From assembly GCA_016284485.1 (NCBI GenBank), contig JAEEOX010000199.1:1-8624 (forward strand): a stretch of DNA of 8,624 nucleotides, in the 5' to 3' direction. Positions 1-6,750 of the stretch are shown in pieces (within the stretch, counting starts at the first letter, position 1; each line of letters begins with the position of its first letter). The position numbers and the translations under genes were made by a program. This stretch comes from Bacillota bacterium. GTDB taxonomy: Bacteria; Bacillota; Clostridia; Peptostreptococcales; Anaerovoracaceae. The notes beneath the pieces are model-generated. The model ran no database searches. It was not told the DNA's origin and saw only the letters and a program-made list of their open reading frames with translations.

Positions 1-2090
1 TCGAGGGTGTTAATATAGCCGTTATTTGTAACTGCATCTCCTAACGCCGCATCAGAGTAGCTATAGCCACGATAGACATATGTTATATACTGTGTGCCGC
101 CTACTTTAAACGTCAGCGTATACTCGTTTCTGTCAAAGTAAACGTTTACTACAGAGTTCCCTTTCTCAGATACCTTGACATTCGTGTCATATCTGTCGAG
201 ATGGAATCCGGTGTAGGTGTATGTCTGACCGTTCACTGTAGCAGAAGTTCCGCCTGCAGTTCCGCTTACTGTTGTAATGGTGGAATCTACAGCAGCATTC
301 TCGATCGTCTTGGCTTCTACGAAGTCATATATCTTCTCGCCCTGCTCATTCACACCCTTCACGTTCTGCTTCCAGATGATGATGGTATAGTTGGCTCTGG
401 TGTTCTTCTGCCACTTGGCGTAGATCGTTACATTGTCCTCGAGTTCCTGAGTGAAATCGAAAGGACCGTTGGATTCATCCAATGTAACATTGCCCTGAGC
501 ATCTTCTGTTCCGGGATACCAATCTACGAATGTGTAGCCTACGCACACCGGTTCATCAGGTTTTGAAGGCAGCTCACCGCTCTTTACGAACTGAGGCGGA
601 TTGTATGTGGCACCCTTCTGGACCTCATTGAAGATGAGCCAGTGTCCGTCAGGCGCGTTCACAGACAGATCAACGCTTCCTGTAACTGTTATTTCAGTTC
701 CGTTCTGATAGGGCGGCACTGCAGCGGCACCCTCATAGGTAGCCGACTGAATATTGGTGGCTCCTGCTGCTACGTTCCAACCTTCGAAATGCTGATACGC
801 ACTTGAAGGTGTATATGTCATGTTGATGGTATATTCCTTGGGTGTGTTGTCGCTGACCGGAACAAGGATCTTCTTGGTTCCCAGTGCAACATCCCCTTCT
901 CCCATGTAGGAAATGGTATACACCTTGAATATCATTGCGTATACCGTGAATTCTGTACCATCAGTGAAGACGGTGTTGAGCTTATTCTTGATCGCGTCTT
1001 TTACGCCTTCGATGTCAACACCTGTCGTCTCTTCCGTGTAGTTTGGATCTGTAGTCCAACCCATGAAGACCTGGTCTGCAGCCACGTCGCCTGCACCGGG
1101 ATCATAAATGATCTGGTCCAGCTGTGTCATCGTGACTCCATCAACGGTAACCATATTGGTCACGTCCGCCTTCTTGACGTACATACGAGTGATCTCGTTT
1201 TCTCCGTTCATGAACTTAACGACAAGTCTCGCATCCTCGCCGGTCTCAACCACGACGTAGACGGAGAACTGATCGCTGTTGAACAGGAACGCGCCGGTGT
1301 TGGCTACGTTGATGTTTTCAACGGTCTCAGCTTCGCCCTCGTCGTCGATGTGGACGATCTCCTTGTGGGCTCCCCTGGTGCTTCCGGGCACGTTAAGAGT
1401 GACCGAAACGGGGATAAGGGGTTCGATCTCGTTTCCATCGGCGTCGATGAATGTGATGTCCACTGCTGTCATGCGGATGATGTTGCCGCTGACTGCCTCG
1501 GATACTGCGTCCTCAACGTCTTTTGAGTCCACGGGCTTGACCACCATGGTGGTGCCTGCGGGAAGTGCTCCCTCAGGTGCACTTACGGCGACTCTCACAT
1601 TGCCCGCCAGGCCTTTTAAGGACTGTGCCGGGTATCCGGTCTCCTTGACGGAGTTGTCCTGGACATCATTGGCCGCAGGCTCATCGGGAGTTACTTCCGG
1701 GACGGCCGGATCCGCAGGTGTGTCCACAACTATGTCCGTGGTCTCGCCGGGCTCCTCCTTAGAGGCGTTCGTCGGATCATCGGCGGGTGTTGACGTTTCG
1801 GTGTCATCGTCTGCAGCTGCATCCGATGCATCGACCGTCGGCTCCTCCGCCGGCAGTTTGACCAATTCGTTGTTCAGCGCGCCCGGATCGACCTCGTCCA
1901 TAAGATCGATCTGCTCACTGTCGCGCGCCGCGTCTCCTGCAACTTCTTCTGTGGGCTCTTCGGCGACCTGATCCTCAGTCACGTAGTCTTCCGCATATGC
2001 GTAGAGTGACGTGGGCATGTAGGTCACTGCAATGAGCACCGCCATAAGAAGCGCAAAGATTCTTTTGGCCTTAGTGTTCTGTTTTGACAT
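1..2090 (-). CDS. Secreted InlB B-repeat surface protein (C-terminus outside window)
   Basis: The reading frame is open from ATG at 2090 to the window edge (696 codons, no stop), so this is the N-terminal part of a large exported protein. Residues 1-33 form a signal peptide: KAKR charges, a hydrophobic core, and an AYA site before E34. Residues 34 to about 150 are an acidic, Pro/Thr-rich linker, probably disordered. About 163-281 form a beta-rich domain (GNVRVAVSAPEG..., AVDITFIDADGNEIEP) resembling ZU5/Ig-like regions of Clostridia surface proteins. About 486-562 match an InlB B-repeat (Listeria-Bacteroides repeat): GYTFVDWYPG ending VTIYAKW. About 565-660 (NYTIIIWKQN to VVNVYFDRNEYTLTF) is a MucBP/InlB-like module often seen beside it. 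The probable role is adhesion or wall-anchored binding, which is inference; a sortase signal would lie off-window. The start is set by GGAGGAGAG at 2095-2103. Confidence 0.9.
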   Translation of the reverse strand, partial: MSKQNTKAKRIFALLMAVLIAVTYMPTSLYAYAEDYVTEDQVAEEPTEEVAGDAARDSEQIDLMDEVDPGALNNELVKLPAEEPTVDASDAAADDDTETSTPADDPTNASKEEPGETTDIVVDTPADPAVPEVTPDEPAANDVQDNSVKETGYPAQSLKGLAGNVRVAVSAPEGALPAGTTMVVKPVDSKDVEDAVSEAVSGNIIRMTAVDITFIDADGNEIEPLIPVSVTLNVPGSTRGAHKEIVHIDDEGEAETVENINVANTGAFLFNSDQFSVYVVVETGEDARLVVKFMNGENEITRMYVKKADVTNMVTVDGVTMTQLDQIIYDPGAGDVAADQVFMGWTTDPNYTEETTGVDIEGVKDAIKNKLNTVFTDGTEFTVYAMIFKVYTISYMGEGDVALGTKKILVPVSDNTPKEYTINMTYTPSSAYQHFEGWNVAAGATNIQSATYEGAAAVPPYQNGTEITVTGSVDLSVNAPDGHWLIFNEVQKGATYNPPQFVKSGELPSKPDEPVCVGYTFVDWYPGTEDAQGNVTLDESNGPFDFTQELEDNVTIYAKWQKNTRANYTIIIWKQNVKGVNEQGEKIYDFVEAKTIENAAVDSTITTVSGTAGGTSATVNGQTYTYTGFHLDRYDTNVKVSEKGNSVVNVYFDRNEYTLTFKVGGTQYITYVYRGYSYSDAALGDAVTNNGYINTL

Positions 2091-2205
2091 TTTTCTCTCC
2101 TCCAACAGTTCAGTAATTCTCCACAAATGGTCTCTTTGTCTCTTAGTGAATAATCCTTTGATTGTGGGTAATCATCTATAAAATAGTTGACTGAAATAAT
2201 TGCGG

Positions 2206-2267
2206 CTATGGCTGGGTTTTTTGGCTTATTTTTCTCAGCACAACAAAAAGAACCCAATCCCCCATAG
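2206..2267 (-). other. Stem-loop at the 5' end of the surface-protein leader
   Basis: Two nested arm pairs face each other: CTATGG (2206-2211) with CCATAG (2262-2267), and TGGGTT (2213-2218) with AACCCA (2251-2256). Together they give 12 base pairs with a small asymmetric bulge and a loop of about 32 nt. The structure starts within a few bases of the transcription start predicted from the promoter at 2276-2304. There is no U-run after it, so it is not a terminator; 5' mRNA stabilisation or a regulatory leader are possible. Confidence 0.45.
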
Positions 2268-2275
2268 TCGGAGAT

Positions 2276-2304
2276 ATTGTACCACTTTTCGGGGTGATTG
2301 TTAA
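2276..2304 (-). promoter_or_regulatory. Sigma-A promoter of the surface-protein gene
   Basis: Read on the minus strand, TTAACA (2304-2299; five of six matches to TTGACA) is followed by exactly 17 bp and then TACAAT (2281-2276; five of six matches to TATAAT). This puts the transcription start near 2269 and gives an untranslated leader of about 180 nt before the ATG at 2090. Confidence 0.65.
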
Positions 2305-2480
2305 ATGATTTTTGACTGTTACGGTCTGTTGGTAAAGGTACCGCGTAGCACTAGTTTTTGGGGGTCCGGGCCACTTTTGCCACCCTCTGGGACTAGGTCT
2401 AGTCTAAGGGGCTTGACAAGTACTATAATTGTTCAAAAAAAAGTACACTCCCCACCCTTAAATCTGCCTCCTGAACATCA
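2305..2480. other. Intergenic region without a gene, with short repeats
   Basis: No credible coding frame is seen between the surface-protein promoter and the DUF2130 terminator. Visible structure: a direct repeat TGATTGTTA (2295-2303) / TGACTGTTA (2313-2321) at 18-bp spacing; CCACTTTT at 2282-2289 and again at 2371-2378; G-rich and C-rich runs; and the palindrome at 2391-2404. It could be an upstream control region or the decayed end of a mobile element. Neither can be decided from the sequence alone. Confidence 0.4.
2391..2404. repeat. Palindrome GACTAG-GT-CTAGTC
   Basis: Perfect 6-bp inverted arms are separated by 2 bp, about 90 bp upstream of the -35 box of the surface-protein gene. The size and symmetry fit a dimeric regulator site, but no regulator gene is adjacent. 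Confidence 0.4.
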
Positions 2481-2508
2481 AAAAAGCGCGCCCGACGGCG
2501 CGCTTTTT
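2480..2508 (-). terminator. Rho-independent terminator after DUF2130
   Basis: GCGCGCC (2486-2492), a 4-nt loop CGAC and GGCGCGC (2497-2503) form a perfect 7-bp GC stem. On the minus strand it is followed by six T (2485-2480), and it begins 8 bp beyond the TAG at 2519-2517. Five T on the plus side also allow activity in the other direction. Confidence 0.9.
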
Positions 2509-2516
2509 AAGTATTT

Positions 2517-3776
2517 CTACTTGTTATTCAGTTCTTCGAACATATCCCGGACGGACGGGGCGTTCTTGGTCAGCCGCTTGATGCTCAGATCCTCCGCCTT
2601 GCTGTTGGCAAGCCTCAGATTATTCTCCGATGAGAGCAGGGCTTCCTTGGTCTTCTGCAGATGATCGATGGTCTTGTCGATCTCCTCTATGGCCTTGCTG
2701 AACTTCTCGCTGGCCAGCCTGTAGTTCCTGCCGAAGGCGTCCTTGAAGGCGTTCATGTTGTCCTCGAAGTTTCTGAGATCCACCTGCTGGTTCCTGACCA
2801 CCGCAAGATCGCGCTGGTACTGAAGGGAGTTCAGAGCGGCGTTTCTAAGAAGCGTGATCATGGGTATGAAAAGCTGGGGTCTGATGACGTACATCTTCTC
2901 ATACTTGTAGGACACGTCCACGATCCCCGTGTTATACAGCTCGCTGTCGGGCTCCAGAAGGGACACCAGCACTGCGTACTCGCAGTTTTTCTCCCGGCGG
3001 TCTTTGTCCAGCTCCTTGAAAAAGTCCTCGTTCTTGTGTTTTGTCTTGGTGGTATCCATCTCGTTCTTCATCTCGAACATGATGGATATGAACTCCACTC
3101 CGTCCTCGGATTTCTCTCTGTATATGAAGTCTCCCTTGCTGCCGGAGCTGGCGTCGTTGTCCTTTTCGAACTCCGCTCTGGGGAAAGCTGTCATCCTGAT
3201 CTTGTTGAACTCGTCGTGGCAGTGCTGCTCCAGGCTCTCGCCCACCATCTTGGTGGACATCCTGGCCTTGAAGTCCTTGAGCTGGACGATCTGGTCGTCC
3301 TTGAACTTGAGTTCGGCCTCGTATCTTTCCTTGATGGACTGCTCGCTGAGCTTGTGCTCCGCCTCCTGGCTCTGCAGTCTGGAATTGAGTTCCACGATCT
3401 CCGTGGTCCTGTTCAGAAGTTCCTTTTCCTTTTCCTGAAGTGCCTCGGTCACCGCCAAGGTCCTGGCCATCTCCTGCTGCTCCAGCTTGCCCTGGAGTTC
3501 TGCGATGAGCATGTCCTTGTCGATGAGCTCCTTCTCCTTGGACTGGCTGATCTGGACGATCTCCTTTTCCATGGTCTGCCTGAGCTCTGTCATCTCCTGC
3601 TCCTGTTTGAGCCTCAAAACCTCCAGGTCGCTCTTTTTCCTGTCGCCCAGTTCCTGTTCTCTGCGTTCCAGTTCCTTCTGAAATTCTCTGTCTCTTACCT
3701 GCGAAACTATCTGCTGGTATCCGGATTCGTCCACCGTGAATACCTGTCCGCAGTGTGGGCATTTGATCTCCTGCAT
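2517..3776 (-). CDS. DUF2130 protein: zinc-ribbon half, coiled coil, nuclease-like core
   Basis: This 419-aa protein matches the DUF2130 family (PF09903) in layout and usual length. Residues 1-20 carry the family N-terminus KCPHCG (C6, C9; a single CxxC pair) followed by FTVDESGY. About 20-175 are a long Glu/Lys/Gln-rich coiled coil. About 175-300 form the conserved core, with D216 (SKGDFIYRE) and E235-x-K237 (FEMKNE) spaced like a PD-(D/E)xK nuclease site, then a second coiled segment at about 330-395. Family function is unproven; DNA binding or cleavage is inferred. The start at 3776 has GGAGG 7 nt upstream and places CPHCG at the terminus; a GTG 13 codons earlier lacks a ribosome site. It is last in the nfeD-SPFH gene set, 55 bp after its upstream neighbour, and is followed by a terminator. 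Confidence 0.88.
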   Translation of the reverse strand: MQEIKCPHCGQVFTVDESGYQQIVSQVRDREFQKELERREQELGDRKKSDLEVLRLKQEQEMTELRQTMEKEIVQISQSKEKELIDKDMLIAELQGKLEQQEMARTLAVTEALQEKEKELLNRTTEIVELNSRLQSQEAEHKLSEQSIKERYEAELKFKDDQIVQLKDFKARMSTKMVGESLEQHCHDEFNKIRMTAFPRAEFEKDNDASSGSKGDFIYREKSEDGVEFISIMFEMKNEMDTTKTKHKNEDFFKELDKDRREKNCEYAVLVSLLEPDSELYNTGIVDVSYKYEKMYVIRPQLFIPMITLLRNAALNSLQYQRDLAVVRNQQVDLRNFEDNMNAFKDAFGRNYRLASEKFSKAIEEIDKTIDHLQKTKEALLSSENNLRLANSKAEDLSIKRLTKNAPSVRDMFEELNNK

Positions 3777-3831
3777 GTTTTCCTCCGATCTTGTTCGTCG
3801 TACAGTAATCGGCACGCTCTGCGCCCCGGCG

Positions 3832-4341
3832 CTACCTCCTGTACCAGTAGTCTATGGGCTCGCCGCGCATGTTGGTCATCTGTCTGAGCCCCGGGTAATG
3901 CCTCAGGATGAATCCTTCCAGCCTGATCAGGTCGTCGTCCGCCATGCGGTCCCCGGGCCCCATGGGCCATCCGAAAAGTTTGACCTTCCTGCCGTCGGAG
4001 CTGCGGATGATGAGCTGGACGTAGCGGGACCCCACCACGGCTTTGCGCCAGGCGGAGACCTCCTTCACGTCGCTCAGGATCGTCATGCGTCTTCCCTTTA
4101 CGATGAAGCATCTTCCCTGCTCGTCTATCCTACACTCTCCGATGTCCCGAATTTGGGGCATGCCCCCGGTCACCCTGAAGACCAGGCTCATGACGATGAT
4201 CACGATCAGAGCCACCAGGATATTGAACACTATGGCGTTTTCGATGTAGTCGGCCAGTCCGTCTGCGATCACCAGAAGCAGCGCAAAAAACGGAGCGAAG
4301 AGGAACACCCTCAGGCCGAACCTCTGATACTTGAATTTCAT
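3832..4341 (-). CDS. Two-helix membrane protein with possible PH-like domain, unknown function
   Basis: This gene is not recognised as a named family. The 169-aa product has a basic N-terminus (KFKYQRFGLR), transmembrane helices at about 10-28 and 34-57, and a soluble C-terminal part of about 110 residues. That part alternates short strands (GECRIDEQGRCFIVKG, RYVQLIIRS, GRKVKLFGW) and ends in a helix (DDLIRLEGFILRHYPGL). Strands followed by a C-terminal helix resemble bacterial PH-like domains, a weak inference. It lies 47 bp after the SPFH gene and 55 bp before DUF2130, so cotranscription is likely. No good Shine-Dalgarno precedes the ATG; instead a hairpin and a tiny leader frame overlap it, suggesting coupled or structure-dependent translation. 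It encodes a real protein, judging from the coherent hydrophobic and soluble pattern and its operon position. Confidence 0.75.
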   Translation of the reverse strand: MKFKYQRFGLRVFLFAPFFALLLVIADGLADYIENAIVFNILVALIVIIVMSLVFRVTGGMPQIRDIGECRIDEQGRCFIVKGRRMTILSDVKEVSAWRKAVVGSRYVQLIIRSSDGRKVKLFGWPMGPGDRMADDDLIRLEGFILRHYPGLRQMTNMRGEPIDYWYRR

Positions 4342-4364
4342 CTTTTGCGAAGCCGTCCCGCCAT
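4338..4364 (-). CDS. Possible 8-codon leader peptide (MAGRLRKR)
   Basis: An ATG in the hairpin loop (4364-4362) opens an 8-codon frame whose TGA overlaps the ATG of the two-helix membrane protein as ATGA. The geometry suits translational coupling, but no ribosome site at normal distance precedes it and the frame may occur by chance. Confidence 0.2.
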   Translation of the reverse strand: MAGRLRKR

Positions 4365-4375
4365 GAAGGCGGGAC
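4355..4375 (-). other. Hairpin between SPFH and downstream membrane gene
   Basis: GTCCCGCC (4355-4362) and GGCGGGAC (4368-4375) form a perfect 8-bp GC-rich stem with a 5-nt loop. No T-run follows on either strand, so it is not a typical terminator. It sits 14 nt from the next start codon, where it could cap the 3' end of a processed mRNA or reduce translation of the downstream gene relative to SPFH. Confidence 0.6.
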
Positions 4376-4388
4376 AGCTATCCTTTCG

Positions 4389-5282
4389 TTATTTGATTAT
4401 CTCTTTTGCGGCGGTGGCCAGTCCTGCCAGACCCTGAAGTTCTGACGGGATGATGATCTTGGTCGCCTGTCCGTTGGCTGCCTTCTCGAATGCTTCCAGG
4501 CTCTTGAGCTTGATGACGTTCTCATCGGCCTGTGCCTTCTTGATGGCTTCGATACCGTAAGCTGTAGCTTCGTTCACCAGTCTGATGGCTTCAGCTTTAC
4601 CTTCGGCCTGACGGATGGCTACCTGCTTGGCTGCCTCAGCGCTGAGGATGGCGGCTTCCTTCTCACCTTCTGCAACGAGGATGGCGGATGCCTTGGTTCC
4701 TTCTGCGTTCAGGATGGCTTCACGCTTTTCACGCTCTGCCCTCATCTGCTTCTCCATTGCCTGCTGGATGTCACGGGGCGGAGTGATGTTCTTGACTTCT
4801 ACACGGTTGATCTTGATTCCCCAGGGGTCTGTGGCCTCGTCAAGGACGATCCTGATCTTGGAGTTGATGTGCTCACGGGATGTAAGTGATTCGTCCAGTT
4901 CCAGATCACCGATGATGTTTCTCAGTGTGGTGGCGGTCAGGTTCTCGATAGCTGCCATGGGGCTCTCAACGCCGTAAGCGAAAAGCTTGGGGTCTGTGAT
5001 CTGGTAGTAAACTACCGTGTCGATCTCCATGGTTACGTTATCCTTCGTGATTACCGGCTGAGGATCGAAGTCGATGACCTTTTCCTTCAGCGATACACGT
5101 CTTGCCACTCTGTCGATAAGGGGCATCTTGAAGTGCAGTCCTACCTGCCATGTCTCTCTGTATGCGCCCAGTCTCTCAACGACGAAGGCCTGTGCCTGAG
5201 GCACGATCCTGATGTTGGTCACCAGGAGCCAGATGATAAGTGCCAGTACTACAACTAATGCAATGATTCCACCAATTCCCAT
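4389..5282 (-). CDS. SPFH/band-7 (stomatin, paraslipin-like) membrane protein
   Basis: The 297-aa product fits the prohibitin/stomatin superfamily, closest in layout to bacterial QmcA/paraslipin proteins. Residues 3-24 are the N-terminal membrane anchor. Residues 25 to about 190 carry the SPFH domain with typical segments: VPQAQAFVVERLGAYRETW, GLHFKMPLIDRV, DPQPVITKDNVTMEIDTVVYYQI, and the GIKINRVEVKNITPPRDIQ block. About 190-265 are an Ala/Glu-rich coiled coil (AEGEKEAAILSAEAAKQ), followed by a short hydrophobic tail. Such proteins oligomerise at the membrane and organise microdomains that affect protein quality control and envelope integrity (family knowledge). It follows nfeD by 41 bp, the classic partner order. 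The start has AAGGAGGG 5-12 nt upstream. Length is near that of QmcA-type members. Confidence 0.93.
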   Translation of the reverse strand: MGIGGIIALVVVLALIIWLLVTNIRIVPQAQAFVVERLGAYRETWQVGLHFKMPLIDRVARRVSLKEKVIDFDPQPVITKDNVTMEIDTVVYYQITDPKLFAYGVESPMAAIENLTATTLRNIIGDLELDESLTSREHINSKIRIVLDEATDPWGIKINRVEVKNITPPRDIQQAMEKQMRAEREKREAILNAEGTKASAILVAEGEKEAAILSAEAAKQVAIRQAEGKAEAIRLVNEATAYGIEAIKKAQADENVIKLKSLEAFEKAANGQATKIIIPSELQGLAGLATAAKEIIK

Positions 5283-5323
5283 TTTACCCTCCTTGAAATG
5301 TTGATTGAAAATTGATTATCTGA

Positions 5324-5794
5324 TTATGCTTCGGGGGCCGATTCCTTAACGTCGACCACCAGTTTAACGCCGTCTATGGCTTTGACGATGACCACTGCTC
5401 CTTCGGGGATCAGGTCATTCTTGCCCACGGCTACTGCAGCCCAGTCCTGGCCCCTGACCTCGACTCTGCCTGAATTCAGCGGGATGATTGTGGAAGTCAC
5501 TCTTCCTTCCTCGCCTATCAGGGTCTCAACGTTGGTCTTCTCGGAACCTGTCTTGAGCTTGTTTACGAATATTTTCCTCGTGGTTGCCAGAAGCACGATG
5601 GATACCAGGAAGAACGCTGCGATCTGCAGAGGCAGACCTACTCCCAGTATCGCCAGCACCATGGCGCAAAGTGAACCGGCGGCGAACCAGATGGTGGTCA
5701 GTCCCACGGTCATGGCCTCCACGATGCCGAATACCACGGCCAGTCCCAGCCATACCCAGATCATATATGGACCTAATGCGGCTAGATTAAACAT
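5324..5794 (-). CDS. NfeD-family membrane protein, short form
   Basis: The 156-aa product is the short NfeD type without the N-terminal serine-protease domain. Three membrane segments are visible at about 10-30, 34-52 and 56-76. They are followed by a soluble C-terminal OB-fold-like domain at about 90-150 (IGEEGRVTSTIIPLNSGRVEVRGQDW..., ending in KAIDGVKLVVDV). Short NfeD proteins pair with SPFH proteins, whose assembly or activity they are thought to assist; here the SPFH gene follows by 41 bp. AAAGGAGAAC is well placed before the ATG. It is the first gene of the four-gene set, and a TATAAT box lies about 30 bp upstream, so a promoter of its own is plausible. Confidence 0.92.
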   Translation of the reverse strand: MFNLAALGPYMIWVWLGLAVVFGIVEAMTVGLTTIWFAAGSLCAMVLAILGVGLPLQIAAFFLVSIVLLATTRKIFVNKLKTGSEKTNVETLIGEEGRVTSTIIPLNSGRVEVRGQDWAAVAVGKNDLIPEGAVVIVKAIDGVKLVVDVKESAPEA

Positions 5795-5822
5795 AGTAAA
5801 GTTCTCCTTTCTGTCTCAAATC

Positions 5823-5828
5823 AATTAT
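5823..5828 (-). promoter_or_regulatory. Possible -10 box (TATAAT) upstream of nfeD
   Basis: A perfect TATAAT lies on the minus strand 28 bp before the nfeD start, in the 86-bp gap after the MBL-fold gene. No hexamer resembling TTGACA is found 16-18 bp further upstream; that space is taken by the inverted repeat at 5836-5850. If it is a promoter, it probably depends on an activator, or the set is read through from the upstream genes. Confidence 0.35.
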
Positions 5829-5835
5829 ACCTTTC

Positions 5836-5850
5836 ACGCAGTTCCTGCGT
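5836..5850. repeat. Inverted repeat ACGCAG-TTC-CTGCGT
   Basis: Perfect 6-bp arms surround a 3-nt centre, 7 bp upstream of the TATAAT box. The location in the -35 region suits a regulator site. In RNA it would be a short hairpin, with no T-run after it on the minus strand. Confidence 0.4.
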
Positions 5851-5880
5851 ACTCTTTCTTAATCAATATATACCACGGAT

Positions 5881-6750
5881 CTACACTTCGTAAACTGCTC
5901 CCGCGTAAGCGATCTGACATTTATCGCCAAGAGCGTTTTTGAAGTCCACTATGGCCTGCATTCCTGTGCAGTGCACCGGGCAGAGCAGGTCCGGTTCGTA
6001 GGTCAGTACCTCTTCGATCACTCTCTGCCTCAGCTCGGGCTTCGCCGCGAAAAGGTGCATGCCTGCCACCACCGTGGATATCTTCTTCCCGGGCAGCTGT
6101 TCCGTGATGTATTTCAGTATGGGCACGATGCCGTTGTGGCTGCATCCGGAGAACACGTGAAGTTTGCCGCCCTCTTCGATGACAAGGGTCTGCTCGTGCT
6201 TCATCACGTCCTCCACCCATCCCGTATATTTATCTTCCTTGATATAGAGGTAGAACCTCTCCGTGGGGGAGAATCCCTCTATCCTGGGTACGTTTCCGAT
6301 GAGCCAGGTGTGCTCGTCGATCTGATATGTCCCCTCTGTCAGGATGATGCGGCCGGCGTTCTGTGCTTTGAACTCCTCGGTCCAGGGGATCTCCAGGTCG
6401 GTCTCGAAGATCTCACCCTTCACCACGTGGCCCTCTTCATCACACTCCGCCCCCTTCATTGTCACGGACTTCCAGAAAGCGTCCTTGTGCACGTACACCG
6501 GTGCGTGGTCGTTGACCTCGAAAAACGCCGGCGTGCCGCCCGAATGGTCGCTGTGTCCGTGGCTGATGGTGGCGAAGTCCACCTTGTTGAGATCGATCCC
6601 CAGCGCCTTGGCGTTCTCGGCGAACATGCCTGTCTCGCCCTGATCCATGAGGATGGTCTTGCCGTTGGCCTCTATGAGCACCGAAAGTCCCCACTCCGCC
6701 TGGCAGCTGGGCTCTTCGGTCTTGTTGTCCACAAGAAAAGTTATCTTCAT
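5881..6750 (-). CDS. MBL-fold metallohydrolase, COG1237 type
   Basis: The 289-aa product has the metal ligands of the metallo-beta-lactamase fold: H64-G-H66-S-D68-H69 followed by SGG, FSGCSHNGI with H205, and PVHCTG with H260. The SGCSHNGI and GMHL blocks are characteristic of COG1237. Its archaeal relatives are annotated as 7,8-dihydropterin-6-methyl-4-(beta-D-ribofuranosyl)-aminobenzene 5'-phosphate synthase. In Bacillota these proteins usually lack that pathway and the substrate is unknown. No signal peptide is seen, so it is cytoplasmic. Its ATG overlaps the stop of the YolD-like gene (ATGA), indicating translational coupling, and it ends the three-gene set. Length and motif order look complete. 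Confidence 0.88.
   Translation of the reverse strand: MKITFLVDNKTEEPSCQAEWGLSVLIEANGKTILMDQGETGMFAENAKALGIDLNKVDFATISHGHSDHSGGTPAFFEVNDHAPVYVHKDAFWKSVTMKGAECDEEGHVVKGEIFETDLEIPWTEEFKAQNAGRIILTEGTYQIDEHTWLIGNVPRIEGFSPTERFYLYIKEDKYTGWVEDVMKHEQTLVIEEGGKLHVFSGCSHNGIVPILKYITEQLPGKKISTVVAGMHLFAAKPELRQRVIEEVLTYEPDLLCPVHCTGMQAIVDFKNALGDKCQIAYAGAVYEV

Noticed and set aside
1279..1971. 230-codon Ser/Thr-rich plus-strand frame
   Set aside because: It is antisense to the acidic linker and beta domain of the surface protein; the Ser/Thr richness is the mirror of its Asp/Glu codons.
2024..2257. 77-codon minus-strand frame overlapping the surface-protein start
   Set aside because: It overlaps the signal-peptide coding region in another frame and lies mostly in the untranslated leader, with no ribosome site and no recognisable domain.
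2413..2429. TTGACA and TATAAT on the plus strand
   Set aside because: The boxes are only 5 bp apart, far from the required 16-18 bp, and no plus-strand gene follows.
2932..3762. 276-codon alternative minus-strand frame inside DUF2130
   Set aside because: It is a Gln/Arg/Gly-rich frame-shifted shadow of the repetitive coiled-coil coding sequence.
2661..3887. 408-codon plus-strand frame opposite DUF2130
   Set aside because: Its Leu/Val/His-rich product matches nothing recognisable and is the antisense shadow of a well-supported coiled-coil gene.
4355..4375. Hairpin as a terminator ending the NfeD-SPFH transcript
   Set aside because: No T-run follows the stem on either strand, and the next gene begins 14 nt later.
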